The position numbers and the translations under genes were made by a program. Below the pieces are notes generated by a model. That model saw nothing but the letters and a program-made list of their open reading frames with translations, made no database searches and was not told the DNA's origin. Source: Actinomycetes bacterium (GTDB lineage: Bacteria; Actinomycetota; Acidimicrobiia; Acidimicrobiales; JAJYXR01). From it: 48,584 nt of DNA. The DNA lies in contig JAJYXW010000133.1 in assembly GCA_021801525.1 (NCBI GenBank), positions 1 to 48,584 on the forward strand, written 5' to 3'. The stretch's first letter is position 1. The number at the start of each line of letters is the position of its first letter. This document shows positions 1 to 8,993 of the stretch, piece after piece.

Positions 1-44
1 CCGTTCCCGGTGAGTGTGCAGTAGTTGCACGCTCCATCGGCGGC

Positions 45-250
45 CTATGGACTTCAGGCCGTGCCGTTGCCTCGGGCTGACGCGCAAGCATCAGGCCACC
101 GCCTTCTTAGGGCTGGGTGAGACTCCATCGATGACGCCGACAGAGCCGGTGGCGACAACAGCTTCCCGATCGGAGGGGCGGTACCCGGCAGAACTGCGCC
201 GGGAGGTCTCCCTCCCCCCTCCATCGGCCCTGGGGCCTCCGGCTCGGGCA
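45..250 (-). ncRNA. candidate omega RNA at the tnpB 3' end
   Basis: TnpB nucleases use a guide RNA (omega RNA) transcribed from the 3' part of tnpB through the right end of the element. Here the last 60 or so codons of tnpB are low-complexity and unlike conserved TnpB sequence, as expected if this DNA is mainly constrained as RNA. A perfect stem-loop (7-bp arms counting one G-U, 4-base loop) lies at 77-94 and overlaps the tnpB stop codon. The limits given are a guess; only the hairpin is directly seen. Confidence 0.35.
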
Positions 251-1821
251 CACCCCCGCGAACTGCGGGTGTCTTGCTTCAGGTCTTTCTTCTCCCAGCC
301 GTAGGGACGAACAGGGAGCTTGGACCAGTCGACCGGTTCCCCAGTCGAGGCTTGGCAGAGCACAGCCAGACAAGCGAGCTCTGCCAGGGATTGAAGGTTG
401 TACGCCGCGTTCAGGTCGCGGTCGATCAGGAGCCCGCACTTCGGGCAGTGAAACACGCGGTCCGAACGCTTCAGGTCGCGGTTCACAACCTTGCAGGCAG
501 AGCACGTCTTCGACGACGGGTACCAGCGGCTCGCGAGCAGGAGTATCCCGCCGAACCACGCATGCTTGTAGGAGAGCTGCCGGCGAAGCTCGGCCAGGGC
601 CGAGTCGGCCTGGGATCGGTTGGAGCAGCGCTTGCCCCGACCCTTGGCGATCATGCCGGAAGCGAACAGGTCCTCGACCACGTTCACCCTGTAGGTGCTA
701 GCGAGGCGGTGGGACTCCTTATGGATCGGGTCTTTGCGGATGTTCGCTGCCTTCGCGTGAGCACGGCGGAGCTTGGCCTGGGTCTCCTTTGAGCGCTTCG
801 AGCGGTTCTTCCAGAGACAACGGCCAGCGATGTGGGTCCCATCAGGGGTGAAACAGGCCGGGCTGCCCGTCCTGTGCTGGCGATCCATCCGGCGCTGGTA
901 GCGGTTGATCTTCTGGCGTGCCTGCTTCTCCGCCCTCGGGTTCTCTACGACATGGCCATCCGAGGAGGTGGCGAGGTGGGCGATGCCGACATCGGTGCCA
1001 GAGACGCCCGCGAGAGCCTGCACCTCCGCGTCCTTCTTCACGATCACGTTGAACGAGACGAAGCGCCAGCCCCCCTCCTCGGAGAGCGTGGACCGCAGTA
1101 TCTTCGCCGAGCCACGCTCGAGCCTCAGGCGTAGCTTGTCGGTCGGCTCCTTCGTGCGACGCACCCCGATCACAGGCAACTGCACATGATGGCGGTCCAC
1201 GACACCCATCGTCCCTGTCGTGAAACCGACCGATTGCCGCCCGCGATACTTGCGCGGTCGTCTCGGCCAGCCGACTTGAGCACCCTTCCGGGTGCCTTCC
1301 TTCGACTGGAAGTAGTTCTTGAGTGCGAGTGATGCAGCCTCGAAGCCAGACGAGTAAGCCTCCTTCGAGTTCGCCTCCCACCAGCCGACCGATGGGACCA
1401 CTCGGTCGGCATAGTTCCTCGCCTCTGTCGCACGAGCCCCTTGGCGGAGAGCCAGGACTTCGAGCACTGCCCTCGCGTGGATGTTCTCTGCCGCGGCCTC
1501 CCGTTCGGCATCGTTCCTCGCTGTCACGAGGTCCTTCTCGTCGTTCCAGATGCGCCGCATCGCAGCCTTGGACCAGGGAACCGGGACCATCGCCCTTGCC
1601 CAGTTGTCCGCGTCCTTGGCGTTAGCTCCCTGGCGGAGAGCGAGCACGCGGTAAGCGTTTCTCGCATGGAGCTGGTCTTCTACGAGCCTGAGTCCCCACT
1701 TCTTAGCGAATCGCTTGGCACCGAGGTGAGACGCCTCGGCAGGGTCAGCTCGCTCCCCGTCGTCAAGGCAGAACTTATACGCACTCGCGCACCAGCCTTC
1801 AGGGACCTTGAAGCCGCTCAC
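91..1821 (-). CDS. tnpB: TnpB, RNA-guided RuvC-like nuclease of an IS607-type element
   Basis: This 576-residue TnpB has the three RuvC acidic positions: D277 in GTDVG, E383 in VVEDL, and the D467/D469 pair in DRDLNAAYN. A four-cysteine zinc ribbon (C440, C443, C459, C462) lies between the last two. Known TnpBs cut DNA next to a target-adjacent motif, guided by omega RNA, and favour retention of the element. The protein is longer than the usual 380-450 residues. Its N-terminus carries two diverged copies of a roughly 30-residue segment containing VLALRQGA (about residues 52-82 and 115-146), and it has a non-conserved C-terminal tail. It starts at GTG 1821, overlapping the tnpA stop in a GTGA. 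All catalytic residues are present, so it looks intact. Confidence 0.88.
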   Translation of the reverse strand: MSGFKVPEGWCASAYKFCLDDGERADPAEASHLGAKRFAKKWGLRLVEDQLHARNAYRVLALRQGANAKDADNWARAMVPVPWSKAAMRRIWNDEKDLVTARNDAEREAAAENIHARAVLEVLALRQGARATEARNYADRVVPSVGWWEANSKEAYSSGFEAASLALKNYFQSKEGTRKGAQVGWPRRPRKYRGRQSVGFTTGTMGVVDRHHVQLPVIGVRRTKEPTDKLRLRLERGSAKILRSTLSEEGGWRFVSFNVIVKKDAEVQALAGVSGTDVGIAHLATSSDGHVVENPRAEKQARQKINRYQRRMDRQHRTGSPACFTPDGTHIAGRCLWKNRSKRSKETQAKLRRAHAKAANIRKDPIHKESHRLASTYRVNVVEDLFASGMIAKGRGKRCSNRSQADSALAELRRQLSYKHAWFGGILLLASRWYPSSKTCSACKVVNRDLKRSDRVFHCPKCGLLIDRDLNAAYNLQSLAELACLAVLCQASTGEPVDWSKLPVRPYGWEKKDLKQDTRSSRGCARAGGPRADGGGRETSRRSSAGYRPSDREAVVATGSVGVIDGVSPSPKKAVA

Positions 1822-2450
1822 GGTGTGATCGTCTCAGATGGGTGTATCAGTGCCATCGGCCCCACGTCGTTCTTTGCACACCTGAGTGCCTTCTCGGCAC
1901 GGTTCCTTGCACCTCGCCGGCCGTAGAGGCGGGCACAGAAGGATGTGAGCACCTCGGTCATGTCGCGCACGAGGTCGTCTTCCACCTCGCCGGAATCAAC
2001 CACCGCAACACGCCGTCCCTGGGCTGATAGTGCAGCTTCGAGATGCTCGACCCCGAAGCGTGCCAAGCGGTCCCTGTGCTCGACCACGATGATCGCAGCG
2101 GTAGGGTCGGCAAGGACCCTGGCAAGCTTGCGACGGCGGCCATTCATCCCCGAGCCGACTTCGGTCACCACCTCGTCTACCGACAAGCCCGATGAAGTCG
2201 CCCACTCGGTGAGCCTCGAGACCTGGCGGTCGAGATCACCCCGTTGGTCGTGGCTCGACACTCGCGCGTAGACCACCGTACGGGTGTGTTCCGCTCTGTC
2301 CGCGTCAGTATCGACCAGGATGAGCCGGCCCACGCGACGTGCGGGAACAGGCAGGGTACCGTCGCGCCACCAGCGGTAGGCAGTGTGCTTGCTCACGCCC
2401 ACTCGGTCAGCCCAGTCAGACAGGTTCACAGTGGACAGACTAGTACACAC
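1818..2450 (-). CDS. tnpA: IS607-type serine recombinase (TnpA)
   Basis: This 210-residue protein starts with a MerR-like helix-turn-helix (about residues 9-45, with VSKHTAYRWWRDG). A small serine-recombinase domain follows, with the nucleophile serine in YARVSSHDQ and the downstream DRLARFG region. The DNA-binding domain in front of the catalytic domain is the hallmark of IS607 TnpA. It would catalyse excision and insertion at GG-containing sites. The start at GTG 2450 is the longest choice; GTG at about 2429 is also possible. The stop overlaps tnpB by 4 bases. The 174 bases between this gene and the next contain only the ACTAGT repeats and no convincing gene. Confidence 0.85.
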   Translation of the reverse strand: MCTSLSTVNLSDWADRVGVSKHTAYRWWRDGTLPVPARRVGRLILVDTDADRAEHTRTVVYARVSSHDQRGDLDRQVSRLTEWATSSGLSVDEVVTEVGSGMNGRRRKLARVLADPTAAIIVVEHRDRLARFGVEHLEAALSAQGRRVAVVDSGEVEDDLVRDMTEVLTSFCARLYGRRGARNRAEKALRCAKNDVGPMALIHPSETITP

Positions 2451-2624
2451 ATACGCACACTAGTTGGCATTCGCTACCCAGCAGTTGCGAACCCCTCGGC
2501 GATGCAGGTCTGCATTGTGCTCCATGCCCGTTGGATTTCCCGACGCTCTCGCTGGCGCGTCTTCACGAACACTGTGAGCAGCACGATCCTGCGGCCGGTG
2601 GCGATGTAGTGTCACCCGCCATCG

Positions 2625-3521
2625 TCATGGGGACAGCTGGAACGCGCAGGATCGGGACCGGGGGCAGAAATACCACGGTGGCGTCCCTGGTCCCCATGGG
2701 TTGGATGTCGCCGGCAAGGCGAACTGCTCCGGTGCCACCGCAGACGAGAGGCTCACCAGCGTGCCTCGCACCCGGCTCGCATAGGGGAGCAGGTTGGCGT
2801 AGGCGGGGAAGCTGGCGAGAACGCCGCTATTGGTGAAGCACCAGCGCCATGTGCCGTTCCACCTGGTGAGCGAGATGCACTTTGCCGACTGCCCGGCGAT
2901 CACGGCCTTGGTAGCTACCAAGGCCTTCACGCCGCCAGAGACCGTGTTCTCGAGAGCCCCGAGCTGAGTTGTCGGTTCGTAGAGCTCGAGCGCAGCATGC
3001 ACGGCGGTTCCGCCACTGTCGGCAGCGCGGGGCCCCATGCAGGTCCAGACCGATGCAGCGTGTGGACGACCGCATTGGTAGAGCCCGTCGGGGCGACTGA
3101 GCATCTCGACTTCGGCACCGCTCGACCACTCGAGCGCGTAGGACCACTCCACGGATGAGGTCTGTCCAGAGAGCGGAGCCGACGCAACGACAAGCGTCGC
3201 CGGCCGGCCACCTCCGGTCGCGTAGGGGGTCTCGATGGCGTACGTGGCCACGAAAGCGGTGTGGAGCCCGTGCTCTGCAAGAGCCAAGAAGCTCTTCGCC
3301 GTGGCGGTGCCGGTGTGATGCCGTGCAGCAGGTGGATGCACCGATATTGATCCAGAGGAGGAGATAGAAAGGTACGTGCCACCTCCAGCTGCGAGAAGCA
3401 GACCTGCCAGTCCGACCAGAAGCTGCCGACGGCGTTGCCTGCGTCGAGCTTCCTTCATCGGCGCATCCGCGTCGCGGTTGCTTCGCCGGTTTGCGCTTGG
3501 TCTGTGGCCGAGAAGCACCAT
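2625..3521 (-). CDS. hypothetical membrane-anchored extracytoplasmic protein
   Basis: I do not recognise the family of this 298-residue protein. It has a strongly basic stretch (about residues 22-33, KEARRRQRRRQ), then one hydrophobic segment (LLVGLAGLLLAAGG, about 34-48) and a long polar Ser/Thr/Gly/Trp-containing domain. That fits a type II signal anchor with the bulk outside the cell. Several cysteines (in YQCGR, WTCMG, KCISL, WCFT, YFCPRSRSC) could form disulfides. ATG 3458 would give a more usual N-terminus directly before the basic stretch. It stands alone, with no evident operon partner. Confidence 0.6.
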   Translation of the reverse strand: MVLLGHRPSANRRSNRDADAPMKEARRRQRRRQLLVGLAGLLLAAGGGTYLSISSSGSISVHPPAARHHTGTATAKSFLALAEHGLHTAFVATYAIETPYATGGGRPATLVVASAPLSGQTSSVEWSYALEWSSGAEVEMLSRPDGLYQCGRPHAASVWTCMGPRAADSGGTAVHAALELYEPTTQLGALENTVSGGVKALVATKAVIAGQSAKCISLTRWNGTWRWCFTNSGVLASFPAYANLLPYASRVRGTLVSLSSAVAPEQFALPATSNPWGPGTPPWYFCPRSRSCAFQLSP

Positions 3522-3762
3522 GACGCGGCAACCATCACCGGTGCCCGCTATGTTCCATCCCGCCGATGCGGAAGGGCTCGGCTACTCGGCCGATGCGTAA
3601 CCGATGCGTAACCATTCACGTGGCCTCCAGCCGCGAGTGACCCCGGGCCGACTCCATAGCTTACTCTCCACGGTGAAACGCCGGTCAGAAGGTGCGGCTC
3701 GTTCGAGCCCAGAGTAAATCGACCCAAGGTGGCGAACCCGCCGGTTGTGTATGCTGATTTGC

Positions 3763-3957
3763 ATGCAGTCGACGAGTGTGAGGATTGACGGCGAGACTCA
3801 CGAGGAGCTGAAGCGCCTGGCGGACGAGCTCGGGACGACGGTCGGACGCACCGTCGGCCTTGCTGTGCGCGCTCTACGCCAGGACCGTATGGGTCAGCAG
3901 CTGGCTCGGCCGTTGCGCGACGACGAAAAGGCCTGGCTCGATGCTGACCTCGGGTGA
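3763..3957 (+). CDS. ribbon-helix-helix antitoxin
   Basis: This 64-residue protein has a short ribbon-like strand (STSVRIDGET) followed by two predicted helices, as in MazE- or RelB-like ribbon-helix-helix antitoxins, and an acidic C-terminal tail that would wrap the toxin. ATG 3763 is preferred over the upstream in-frame ATG 3751 because the conserved region begins there. The stop overlaps the start of the MazF-like gene by 17 bases, so the two are probably co-translated. Such antitoxins normally bind their own promoter as dimers. Confidence 0.75.
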   Translation: MQSTSVRIDGETHEELKRLADELGTTVGRTVGLAVRALRQDRMGQQLARPLRDDEKAWLDADLG

Positions 3958-4282
3958 CGTAGTCGATCTGGACCTCGGACTATCCCAGGGTCGCGAAGCC
4001 GGCTTTCGTCACCCCGCAGTCGTCGTATCTGCGCAACGCATCCTCAGCGCGGAGCCGTCCGTGGTCTGCGTCGTGCCCCTGACCTCTACCGTGCGGGGGT
4101 TCCACTCGGAACCGACTATCGAGCCCGACGACCACAACGGCCTCAGCGCTCGATCCTCCGCCCAGTGCCAGCATCTTCGGGCCGTATCGACTGCCCGGAT
4201 CGTCTCGACCCGCGGCAACGTCGGGGCAGGGACGCTCGCCCAGATCCGCGAGACGATCGCGACCATGCTCGACATCACTTGA
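3941..4282 (+). CDS. MazF/PemK-family toxin (mRNA interferase)
   Basis: This 113-residue protein begins with the MazF-type pattern GDVVDLDLG followed by FRHPAVVVSA, the usual start of the SH3-like barrel. It continues with VVCVVPLTST and ends with a helix (AQIRETIATMLDI). MazF toxins are sequence-specific endoribonucleases held inactive by the cognate antitoxin. ATG 3941 lies inside the last codons of the antitoxin gene in another frame, the usual layout of such pairs. The N-terminal Arg usual near the first loop (as in GxxRPAV) appears as RHPAV. Confidence 0.8.
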   Translation: MLTSGDVVDLDLGLSQGREAGFRHPAVVVSAQRILSAEPSVVCVVPLTSTVRGFHSEPTIEPDDHNGLSARSSAQCQHLRAVSTARIVSTRGNVGAGTLAQIRETIATMLDIT

Positions 4283-4749
4283 TCTCGGCGACTGTCAACG
4301 ACCCCTCGAGGCGGACATAACCCTGGACTCTGGATTGGTGGTGCTTGCCTTGCGCTCCTCGTGAGCGGTCCTTTTCTCCGGTCTCGCCTGCCACGGAGAA
4401 GACGGCCTCGTCGGACCTGACGGCTGGCGCACTTCGGGCCGGGCCGGCGACACAGCCGGCAGGGACGACCCGCACGGTGACCACGGTTGCTATCAGCGGG
4501 CATGGCGATATCACCGTGTACCTCGCCACGTCTCCGTGGGCACCGGCGGCCAGATGAAGAACGATCTCTCCGCGGTCTATGCGGACACAAGCGGCAGAGC
4601 GCCACTACTTCGCCGGATCTGTCGGTGGCGCACCGCTCTCGGTCCTGCGCCAATACATCGAGTCCCAGACCCGACCGCTGTAGTGATGGCGGCGCTTCGC
4701 ACCCGACATGATTCCCGGGGCACTGCGCCGCATTTTGGCAGCCCGCCGG
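4283..4749. other. intergenic region without a supported gene
   Basis: These 467 bases separate the toxin gene from the convergent lipoprotein gene. Short open frames exist on both strands (for example 84 codons on minus, 4275-4529, and 70 codons on plus, 4345-4557), but none has a recognisable domain or a good ribosome-binding site. I see no clear terminator or repeat. It may be decayed coding sequence. Confidence 0.4.
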
Positions 4750-5184
4750 TCAGAGCAGGTCGTGAAGCGCCAGCGGGAGGTGGCGGAGCAGCGCAGTGCC
4801 GAGCAGGTGGTGGCCCGACGCGGTGACCACCACCACGGCGTATGGCCGGGGTACGGTCACCGTTACGCCCACCGGGTCGATCACCTGAGAGCTGGTGAAC
4901 GATCCGCGGAAGCCGACGGCGCACAGCGCGGGCAGAGCCGAGCCCCGGACCAGGTCGCCCAGGCGACCCCGACCCCGGAGGTCTCTGGCGCCCACGAGAC
5001 GGACTCCGGCGAAGTTGCCGCGGTGGTGGACCGCCGCCGCAGCCACCGGCAAGGCGTGGAAGCAGACGCCGACCCGCGGGCCTAGGGTGTTTCTGGCGGC
5101 AGTGCAGCCGGTCAGCGCGAGCGGCGCACAGAGCAGAGCGATGCACAGCGCCACTGCCGCCAACCGGCGCCGCACCTCGGTCAC
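4750..5184 (-). CDS. small lipoprotein of unknown function
   Basis: This 144-residue protein starts with a classic lipoprotein signal: MTEVRRR, a hydrophobic stretch, then the lipobox LTGC with the lipidated cysteine at about residue 27. The rest is Val/Ala/Arg-rich and I do not recognise it. The GTG start at 5184 lies 4 bases after the stop of the upstream flippase-like gene, within three head-to-tail copies of GGTGACC, so the two genes are probably co-transcribed and translationally coupled. It may work with that membrane protein at the outer face of the membrane. Confidence 0.65.
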   Translation of the reverse strand: MTEVRRRLAAVALCIALLCAPLALTGCTAARNTLGPRVGVCFHALPVAAAAVHHRGNFAGVRLVGARDLRGRGRLGDLVRGSALPALCAVGFRGSFTSSQVIDPVGVTVTVPRPYAVVVVTASGHHLLGTALLRHLPLALHDLL

Positions 5185-5188
5185 CTGG

Positions 5189-6322
5189 TCACCTGGTCAC
5201 CGCTGTCAGGTCGCCGGCGCCCGGCTTCTCGGCTCCGGGCATTGCGGCTCTGGCTTCTTGCTTGTCGCGCCAAGTGAGATGACCCCACACCGCCCACCCG
5301 ATGGGGAGCTCCAGCCAATAGCTCATCACCCGGTAGACGAGCACAACCACCGCAGTGGACGCCACGTCACCGCCCAATGCCACCAGGGCGATGGTCATGG
5401 AGCCTTCCACGACCCCCAAGCCACCGGGGGTGATGGGCAAGTTGGCAGCCAGCTGCCCAGCGCCGTAGGCCAGCAGAAGCCCGTGCCAGGGAACGGCGGA
5501 GCCCACAGCCAAGAACGACAGGGCCAGGCAGGCGCAGTCGAGGAACCAGTTGCCGCCGGTCCACCACACCGCCCGCAGCATCTGCCGGGTCGACAAGTTC
5601 ACCGAGGACAGCCGGTCCAAGCCGGCAGCGATAGGCCGGGACAGCTGTTCGGGTAACGCTCGGCTGGCCGCGGCCACTACCCACAGCGCGGCGCGCCGCT
5701 GGACCAAGGTCACGCCTCCAGCCACAGCGAGGACCACTACGCCGACGGTCACGCCGACCAGGTCGGCGCTGGCTCCCTCCGAACCGGCCAAGCCCAGGCC
5801 GACGCCGGCCAGAAGCGCCAGGCTGGCTCCTGCTGCCACCAGCACAGCAAGCAAGGCCCAGGCGGCCACGGCGTCGTCCGCGCCGCGCCGGCGGAACTGG
5901 CGGAAGCTGAACACCGTGGCCAGCACCGACCCAGCGGGCAGTGAGTTGGTGATGGTGGTGGCCACTACCACGATCTCGGTCATGGGACCGAAGCCGACGT
6001 CCACACCGGCCACCCGGAGCAGGCTTCGTTGGGCGGTGGCGAACGACAGGTACGACCCAGCTTCGGCCAAGAGCGCCAACGCCACCCACCACAGCTGGAG
6101 GTGGTGCAGGGCACTGGACAGGCCGGCCAGCTCGCCACGTTGCCCGAGCACTGCCCACAGGGCGAGGCCAGCCACCCCCAAGCCGACCAGGTAACGGATC
6201 CACCGCCACGAACGCCCCCACCTCGAGCCGGACCGCCATGGCCACCACGAGGAGCGCTCCTCGGGTGATGGTGCCGGTACCCGAGTGACGCTCACGAGAT
6301 CGATGGTGCCACTCCCCACCAC
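5189..6322 (-). CDS. flippase-like (LPG synthase TM-domain family) integral membrane protein
   Basis: This protein of about 377 residues has some 8 hydrophobic segments and the features of the UPF0104/lysylphosphatidylglycerol synthase transmembrane family. These include LPAGSVLATVFSFRQFRRRGA near the middle and LAANLPITPGGLGVVEGSM towards the C-terminus, the most conserved signature of the family. Members occur next to glycosyltransferases and polymer genes and are thought to move or modify lipid-linked substrates. There is no catalytic MprF C-terminal domain, so it is not an aminoacyl-lipid synthase. The start is uncertain: TTG 6325, GTG 6322, GTG 6319 and GTG 6295 are all possible. It lies downstream of the GT2 gene with a 158-base gap. 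Confidence 0.8.
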   Translation of the reverse strand: MVGSGTIDLVSVTRVPAPSPEERSSWWPWRSGSRWGRSWRWIRYLVGLGVAGLALWAVLGQRGELAGLSSALHHLQLWWVALALLAEAGSYLSFATAQRSLLRVAGVDVGFGPMTEIVVVATTITNSLPAGSVLATVFSFRQFRRRGADDAVAAWALLAVLVAAGASLALLAGVGLGLAGSEGASADLVGVTVGVVVLAVAGGVTLVQRRAALWVVAAASRALPEQLSRPIAAGLDRLSSVNLSTRQMLRAVWWTGGNWFLDCACLALSFLAVGSAVPWHGLLLAYGAGQLAANLPITPGGLGVVEGSMTIALVALGGDVASTAVVVLVYRVMSYWLELPIGWAVWGHLTWRDKQEARAAMPGAEKPGAGDLTAVTR

Positions 6323-6480
6323 CAAAGGCGAGCCAGACCCCCATCAGCCGGCACTGCCGGCGCGTTCCACGAGACGGACTTGCCACCCGCCCCTGATCCC
6401 ACGTCTCGGACCTGAATGTGGTCGTGGACGTCGAGGGCTATGTGAGATCCTCCTCTGCGGCAGCTTCGGTTGCGCCGGCG

Positions 6481-7935
6481 CTATCGTGGATATGGTCGGC
6501 TGACAGGTTCCGGCATCGTGAAGGGCTCGCCCCGCCATCCCTGCCTGGTCATCTCTCCCCAGTCGCTGCGCCCCCGAACGGCGCGGACCATCCCACGCAG
6601 CTGCCAGACGACGCTCAGCTGGCGGTAGCCGAACGGCTCGACCAGCGCCCAGCAGACCAGGAGCACTCGATCGGCCATGCCCTCGTAGCGCCGGCTGGTG
6701 AGCTCGTCGAGCAACAGCGCCCCGATGCTGAAGAGCAGGCCCCATCCGTAGACGGCGAGGAGGAAGAGGAGCGCGATCTGGACGTCCACCATCCCCAAGG
6801 CGAGGCCGGCAGCGACACCCACCAAGCCGAGCGCCTGGACCACGGGGCCGAGCAACTCGACGAGGAAGAAATACGGGGTGACCACGAGCCCGACCGCCCC
6901 GTAGCGCGGGTTGAACAGTAGCTGCCGGTGGCGCCACAGCACGTCGGTCAGGCCCCGCTGCCAGCGGTCGCGCTGGCGACCGAGCACCCTGATGGACTCG
7001 GGAGCCTCCGTCCAGGCAACCGGCTCTGGGACGAAGACGACCCGGCTGGCCTCTCCTCGCTCGAGCCCGGCACGCCGCAGCCGAACGACGAGCTCCATGT
7101 CCTCCCCGATGCTCTCCACCTGGTATCCGCCTATTGCCCGGAGCGCGTCCCTCCTGAAGAGCCCGAAGGCGCCGGAGATGATCAGGTTGCCGCCCAGCCG
7201 GTTCCACCCCAGGCGACCGAAGAGGAACGCCCGCAAGTACTCCACGGCCTGCAGCCCGGCCACCGGCCGGCGCGGTGCCCGCGGGGTGACGACCCGCCCA
7301 GCCTGCACCAGTGAGCCATTGGCGACTCGGATCGTCCCTCCCGAGGCAACCACGTCATCGGACGCGAGGAACGGCTGCACGATCCGTAGCAGGGCCGCGG
7401 GCTCGATGAGGGTGTCGGCGTCTATGGCGCAGACGAGCGTGCCAGTCGCGAGGTTGAGAGCAGCGTTCAGCGCGTCGGCCTTCCCCCCGTTGTCCTTGTC
7501 GACGACCACCAGCCCGGGGTGAAGCCGCGAGCGGTACAGGGCGCGCACGGGCCTGGTTGCCACGACGCGGCGGTAGATGGGATGTATCGACTGGAGCTCG
7601 AAGCGCTGTACGAGCGTGTCGAGCGTCTCGTCGGTGGACCCGTCGTTCACGAGCACCACCTCGAGGTTCGGGTACTCGAGCGTGAGCAGCGCCAGCACGC
7701 TCTCTCCCACCGTCGCTGCCTCGTTGTGAGCGGGCACGAGGACGCTCACCCGAGGGAGCACCGAGGAGCTGAGCAGCCACCGGAGGTCCTCCTCTTCACT
7801 CGAGCGACGGTGCTGGACCATCTGCCACGCGGCAGTGACGAGAAGCGCCGACCAGAACCCGTTCGCGACGACGAAGTATCCGATGACCGCCCAGGCGGTC
7901 ACGTCGAAGAAGAGACGGAGCGGCTCGAGTGTCAT
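6481..7935 (-). CDS. processive GT2 glycosyltransferase (cellulose/hyaluronan synthase-like)
   Basis: This 484-residue protein has an N-terminal membrane segment (about residues 10-40) and a cytoplasmic GT-A domain. The GT-A motifs are VSVLVPAHNE, NDGST, the DxD-type AIDADT, GEDMEL (catalytic-base region) and QRDRW (the QxxRW motif of processive synthases). Four to five C-terminal membrane segments follow. It would polymerise a sugar nucleotide on the cytoplasmic side and export the chain; the sugar cannot be read from the sequence. ATG 7935 overlaps the stop of the HEAT gene by 4 bases. It is the last gene of the operon that begins with the hybrid kinase, so its output may be under c-di-GMP or phosphorelay control. 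No PilZ domain is visible. Confidence 0.88.
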   Translation of the reverse strand: MTLEPLRLFFDVTAWAVIGYFVVANGFWSALLVTAAWQMVQHRRSSEEEDLRWLLSSSVLPRVSVLVPAHNEAATVGESVLALLTLEYPNLEVVLVNDGSTDETLDTLVQRFELQSIHPIYRRVVATRPVRALYRSRLHPGLVVVDKDNGGKADALNAALNLATGTLVCAIDADTLIEPAALLRIVQPFLASDDVVASGGTIRVANGSLVQAGRVVTPRAPRRPVAGLQAVEYLRAFLFGRLGWNRLGGNLIISGAFGLFRRDALRAIGGYQVESIGEDMELVVRLRRAGLERGEASRVVFVPEPVAWTEAPESIRVLGRQRDRWQRGLTDVLWRHRQLLFNPRYGAVGLVVTPYFFLVELLGPVVQALGLVGVAAGLALGMVDVQIALLFLLAVYGWGLLFSIGALLLDELTSRRYEGMADRVLLVCWALVEPFGYRQLSVVWQLRGMVRAVRGRSDWGEMTRQGWRGEPFTMPEPVSRPYPR

Positions 7936-8987
7936 GGTGGCGAGCCGAGCGAGCCAACAGCTCTGTCAGGGAGATCCAGCACCTGGCGGGCCATGTCTGC
8001 CGCGTAGGGATCGGGATCGGTCAGCGCCCGGCGGAGGTAGAGCCGCCCCGCCGGACCGAGCCGGCGCAGAGCCAAGGCGGCCTCGCGCCGGACCTCCCAG
8101 GCGCGATCGCCGAGCGCCCCGGCGAGGTGCGGGGCCAGTTCCCAGGAGCTGACCACGCCCAAGCCGCGGGTGGCCGCGACCCGCACCGGATCGATCGGGT
8201 CGTGGAGGAGCCCGAGCAGCCCTTGCTCGGCCCGCTTCCCCGCCACTGCAGCGAGCAGGGTGGCGGCCTGGGCTCGCACCCCGGGGTCCGAGTCGCCGGC
8301 GGCGCGCAACCCTGGCCAGAGGAAGCGTGCGTCGGCGAGCCCGGTCGCTGCTGCCAGTGCCAGTGCCAGCGCCTTCCCGGGTGTCTCGCCCCGGTCCAGG
8401 TAGGCGGCCAGAGGCTCGGTTGCCACTGCGCCGAGCCGGATCAACCCATCCTGCGCGACCAGTCGGCAATGACGATCGGGGTCATCGAGCATCGCTACCA
8501 GGTGCTCGGCTGCCGCCGCACTCGGGTGGTGGGCTGCCCATCTGGCCGCCGCTGCTCGGACCACCGGGTGCTCGTCGCCAAGGCGCGCCGGGACGAGGTC
8601 GTTGCCGCCGCCGATGTGGTCGAAGAACCGGACGCCACGCAGCCGGTGCCACCACAGCCGGCTCTGGCACCAACGCGCCGCCTGGTCCGACAGGCCCATC
8701 TCGCGCGCCAATCTCTCGATCCGCTCGGCCCCCTCCCCAGAGACGCTCGTGGCCAGCTCTTCGAATGCCTGACGGTAGAGCTGCGAATCACGGCGCGACG
8801 TGGGCGAGGCGAGCCGCACCTCTCCTTCGGCGGCTCGTAGCACGTCCCGTCGCAACTGCACGAGGCGGTGGCCGGTCGGCAGGGTCGCCGTCACCACCCG
8901 CAGGCTGTGAGCGAGGAACGCCGCGAGGAGCACGAGAAGCAACCCCAGCTCGGCCAGCCCGGCGAGGAGAAGCAGTCCTCCGGCCAT
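7932..8987 (-). CDS. membrane-anchored HEAT-repeat protein
   Basis: This 351-residue protein has one N-terminal hydrophobic segment (about residues 3-28), a helical linker, and then at least five HEAT/PBS-lyase-like helical repeats. Examples are HPVVRAAAARWAAHH, DPGVRAQAATLLAAV, DPVRVAATRGLGVV and AWEVRREAALALRRLG. Such repeats are protein-binding scaffolds with no catalytic role. It is coupled on both sides: 6 bases after the GGDEF protein and a 4-base ATGA overlap with the GT2 gene. This suggests it bridges the signalling proteins and the synthase at the membrane. Confidence 0.8.
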   Translation of the reverse strand: MAGGLLLLAGLAELGLLLVLLAAFLAHSLRVVTATLPTGHRLVQLRRDVLRAAEGEVRLASPTSRRDSQLYRQAFEELATSVSGEGAERIERLAREMGLSDQAARWCQSRLWWHRLRGVRFFDHIGGGNDLVPARLGDEHPVVRAAAARWAAHHPSAAAAEHLVAMLDDPDRHCRLVAQDGLIRLGAVATEPLAAYLDRGETPGKALALALAAATGLADARFLWPGLRAAGDSDPGVRAQAATLLAAVAGKRAEQGLLGLLHDPIDPVRVAATRGLGVVSSWELAPHLAGALGDRAWEVRREAALALRRLGPAGRLYLRRALTDPDPYAADMARQVLDLPDRAVGSLGSPP

Positions 8988-8993
8988 CTCAGG

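Larger units (their letters stand above)
50..2470 (-). mobile_element. IS607-family element (tnpA + tnpB), ends approximate
   Basis: Two translationally coupled minus-strand genes, a small serine recombinase followed by a TnpB nuclease, define an IS607-type element. The ends are not sharply defined, since IS607 elements lack long terminal inverted repeats and make no target duplication. On the upstream side, ACTAGT occurs at 2439-2444 and again at 2459-2464, which could be recombinase binding repeats at the left end. On the downstream side, a hairpin at 77-94 follows the tnpB stop and probably lies near the right end. The element starts so close to the window edge that its right junction may lie at or before base 50. 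Confidence 0.65.
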
